Program-made: the position numbers and the translations under genes | In this document: piece after piece, positions 62,459 through 64,000 of the stretch | Layout: each line of letters opens with the position of its first letter | Position numbering within the stretch: position 1 is the first letter of the stretch | Source of the DNA: Pseudoalteromonas rubra | GTDB taxonomy: Bacteria; Pseudomonadota; Gammaproteobacteria; Enterobacterales; Alteromonadaceae | Reading direction: 5' to 3' | Length of the DNA stretch: 64,000 nucleotides | Assembly (NCBI RefSeq): GCF_005887095.1 | Contig: NZ_PNCI01000068.1 | Span: 1 to 64,000 of the forward strand | Notes under the pieces: model-generated | Databases searched by the model: none | What the model was told of the DNA's origin: nothing | What the model saw: the letters and a program-made list of their open reading frames with translations, nothing else

Positions 62459-64000
62459 ATGACCACAAAAATATTTCAAAAATCAGCCTTGGCAGCGCTG
62501 GTAAGTTTAGCGGTAACGGGCCTCAGCGCCTGCGCCAGCAACGACGACTTGCAACAAGGCAGCCAGTCTAATGGCGAGATCAGTAAACCGAAAGGTGCTG
62601 TTGGAAGCGGCACTGTACCTATGGGCGTGGCCAAATCCAATCAGTTTTGGTGGCCGGATCAACTTGATCTGTCTCCTCTGCGCGACCACGACGGCCGCTC
62701 CAACCCACTTGGTGAAGATTTTGACTATGCCATGGCATTCAATCAGTTAGACATGGCAGCGCTGAAACAAGATATGAACGAGCTACTCACTACATCACAA
62801 GACTGGTGGCCTGCCGACTGGGGCAACTACGGGCCACTGTTTATTCGCCTGGCCTGGCACAGCTCGGGTACCTATCGTACATTAGATGGTCGTGGTGGTG
62901 GTGATGGCGGTCAGATGCGCTTTGACCCGCTCAACAGCTGGCCAGACAATGGCAATCTGGATAAAGCCAAGCGCCTGTTGTGGCCGCTTAAGCAAAAGTA
63001 TGGAGAGCAAATTTCCTGGGGCGACTTGATGATCCTGGCCGGTACCGTTGGCCTGGAAAACATGGGTTTTAAAACTTATGGCTTCGCCGGTGGGCGCACC
63101 GACGATTGGGAACCAGACTTAGTCTACTGGGGCCCTGAGGTTGAAATGCTGGCCAGTGATCGCGAAGAAAAAGATGGTAAATTACAGCGCCCGCTGGGTG
63201 CAACACACATGGGCTTAATTTACGTGAACCCGGAAGGCCCCAAAGGTAAACCGGATCCTGTGGGATCGGCCAAAAACATTCGCGTGGCGTTTGGTCGTAT
63301 GGCCATGAATGACGAGGAAACCGTGGCGCTTATTGCCGGTGGTCACACCTTTGGTAAAATGCATGGCGCGCGCAAAGCCAGCAAATGTGTGGGTAAAGAA
63401 CCCGGTGGTGCAGCAATTGAAGAGCAAGGCCTTGGCTGGAAAAACAACTGTGGTAAAGGCCACTCTGAAGATACCGTCACCAGTGGCCTGGAAGGTGCGT
63501 GGACTCAGGCGCCTACCCGCTGGACTACGCTTTACCTGCAAAACCTGCTGAACTTTGAATGGCAGCAAACACGCAGCCCGGGCGGTGCCATTCAGTGGAT
63601 CCCAACCGATGAAGCGTTGCATACCTCAGTACCCGATGCGCATGTCAAAGGTAAGTTCAACTCACCGGTAATGACCACGGCCGATCTGGCGCTGAAGTAT
63701 GACCCTGAGTATCGCAAAATTGCCGAGCGCTTTTTGGCTAACCCGGAAGAATACCGCCTGGCATTTGCCAAAGCCTGGTACAAACTCACACACCGCGATA
63801 TGGGCCCGCGTACCCGCTACCTGGGTAACACCGCACCTGATGAAGCCTTGATCTGGCAAGATCCCGTCCCGGCGGTCGATCATGCTCTAATCAATGAATC
63901 CGATGCCAGGGCAATCAAACTGGATATTCTGCAAACAGGGATCAGCGTACCAGCACTTATTCGCACCGCCTGGGCCTCTGCTGCCAGCTTCCGTGCTTCG
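62459..64000 (+). CDS. katG: Catalase-peroxidase, exported form (partial, runs off the window)
   Basis: This haem enzyme breaks down H2O2 by catalase and peroxidase reactions; the first 514 codons are present. The distal triad is in LFIRLAWHSSGTYR (R130, W133, H134), the crosslink tyrosine in LIYVNPEGP, and the proximal histidine in GGHTFGKMHG. The crosslink methionine lies beyond the window. The N-terminus is a signal peptide with lipobox-like LSAC (C25) followed by alanine, so this copy is probably a periplasmic, outer-membrane-anchored lipoprotein; ordinary KatG has no signal. AAGG lies about 9 bases before the ATG. Confidence 0.92.
   Translation, partial: MTTKIFQKSALAALVSLAVTGLSACASNDDLQQGSQSNGEISKPKGAVGSGTVPMGVAKSNQFWWPDQLDLSPLRDHDGRSNPLGEDFDYAMAFNQLDMAALKQDMNELLTTSQDWWPADWGNYGPLFIRLAWHSSGTYRTLDGRGGGDGGQMRFDPLNSWPDNGNLDKAKRLLWPLKQKYGEQISWGDLMILAGTVGLENMGFKTYGFAGGRTDDWEPDLVYWGPEVEMLASDREEKDGKLQRPLGATHMGLIYVNPEGPKGKPDPVGSAKNIRVAFGRMAMNDEETVALIAGGHTFGKMHGARKASKCVGKEPGGAAIEEQGLGWKNNCGKGHSEDTVTSGLEGAWTQAPTRWTTLYLQNLLNFEWQQTRSPGGAIQWIPTDEALHTSVPDAHVKGKFNSPVMTTADLALKYDPEYRKIAERFLANPEEYRLAFAKAWYKLTHRDMGPRTRYLGNTAPDEALIWQDPVPAVDHALINESDARAIKLDILQTGISVPALIRTAWASAASFRAS

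Noticed and set aside
1..64000. tRNA, rRNA, CRISPR arrays, riboswitches and complete mobile elements
   Set aside because: None could be recognised by eye; the only mobile-element trace is the transposase remnant at 5.5 kb.

Overview
The window looks like chromosome of a marine gammaproteobacterium of the Alteromonadales, most likely Pseudoalteromonas. This is inferred from the gene set: secreted S9 and M14 peptidases, a trypsin with a GlyGly-CTERM tail, YqiJ/YqiK and DUF-type membrane proteins, a GGDEF enzyme and a secreted AroQ chorismate mutase. I saw no rRNA, tRNA, CRISPR array, prophage or complete insertion sequence.

Positions 1-8.5 kb are accessory and partly decayed. They hold a small secreted protein, a histone-deacetylase-family hydrolase divergent from a flavin reductase, a flavin monooxygenase, an IS5-type transposase remnant, a PAPS-type sulfotransferase with a TTG start, and an EamA transporter preceded by a short leader reading frame. 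The 3' end of an NhaC-type antiporter gene survives as a relic, and the 3' end of an unknown gene may also.

Positions 8.6-21 kb hold mostly envelope and signalling genes. These are DUF2237, a secreted M14 carboxypeptidase, a translationally coupled pair (membrane-anchored di-haem peroxidase, then hybrid histidine kinase), a PH/GRAM-like protein with a GNAT enzyme, a secreted lipase-like hydrolase with a membrane-anchored partner, and a diguanylate cyclase.

Positions 21.4-32.6 kb form the most system-like locus. An XRE regulator (TTG start) diverges from a secreted peptide, a DUF2145 protein and YiaA. Convergent to these is yqiJ - yqiK (flotillin) - a 1927-residue AAA ATPase. A perfect 10-bp inverted repeat lies in the regulator's promoter region. 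The locus probably serves envelope stress or membrane-domain maintenance.

Positions 33-47 kb contain DUF4153, a GNAT enzyme, a DUF3857/transglutaminase protein with a lipoprotein, CreA, a nuclease-family protein, a beta-helix protein, a membrane-embedded AraC regulator divergent from DUF2306, and a Na/phosphate cotransporter followed by a CNNM/DUF21 protein.

Positions 47-58 kb are rich in exported enzymes: trypsin with GlyGly-CTERM, a secreted prephenate dehydratase-like/chorismate mutase fusion, two S9 peptidases, a PhzF isomerase, an EamA relic and small envelope proteins. Positions 58.3-64 kb hold a DUF350 - envelope protein - membrane aminopropyltransferase operon, YidD with a cysteine-rich tail, another gene relic, and the first 514 codons of a catalase-peroxidase with a lipoprotein signal.

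Two themes recur. Stop codons of convergent genes often sit on or beside inverted-repeat terminators. Short 3' ends of lost genes persist in the gaps.
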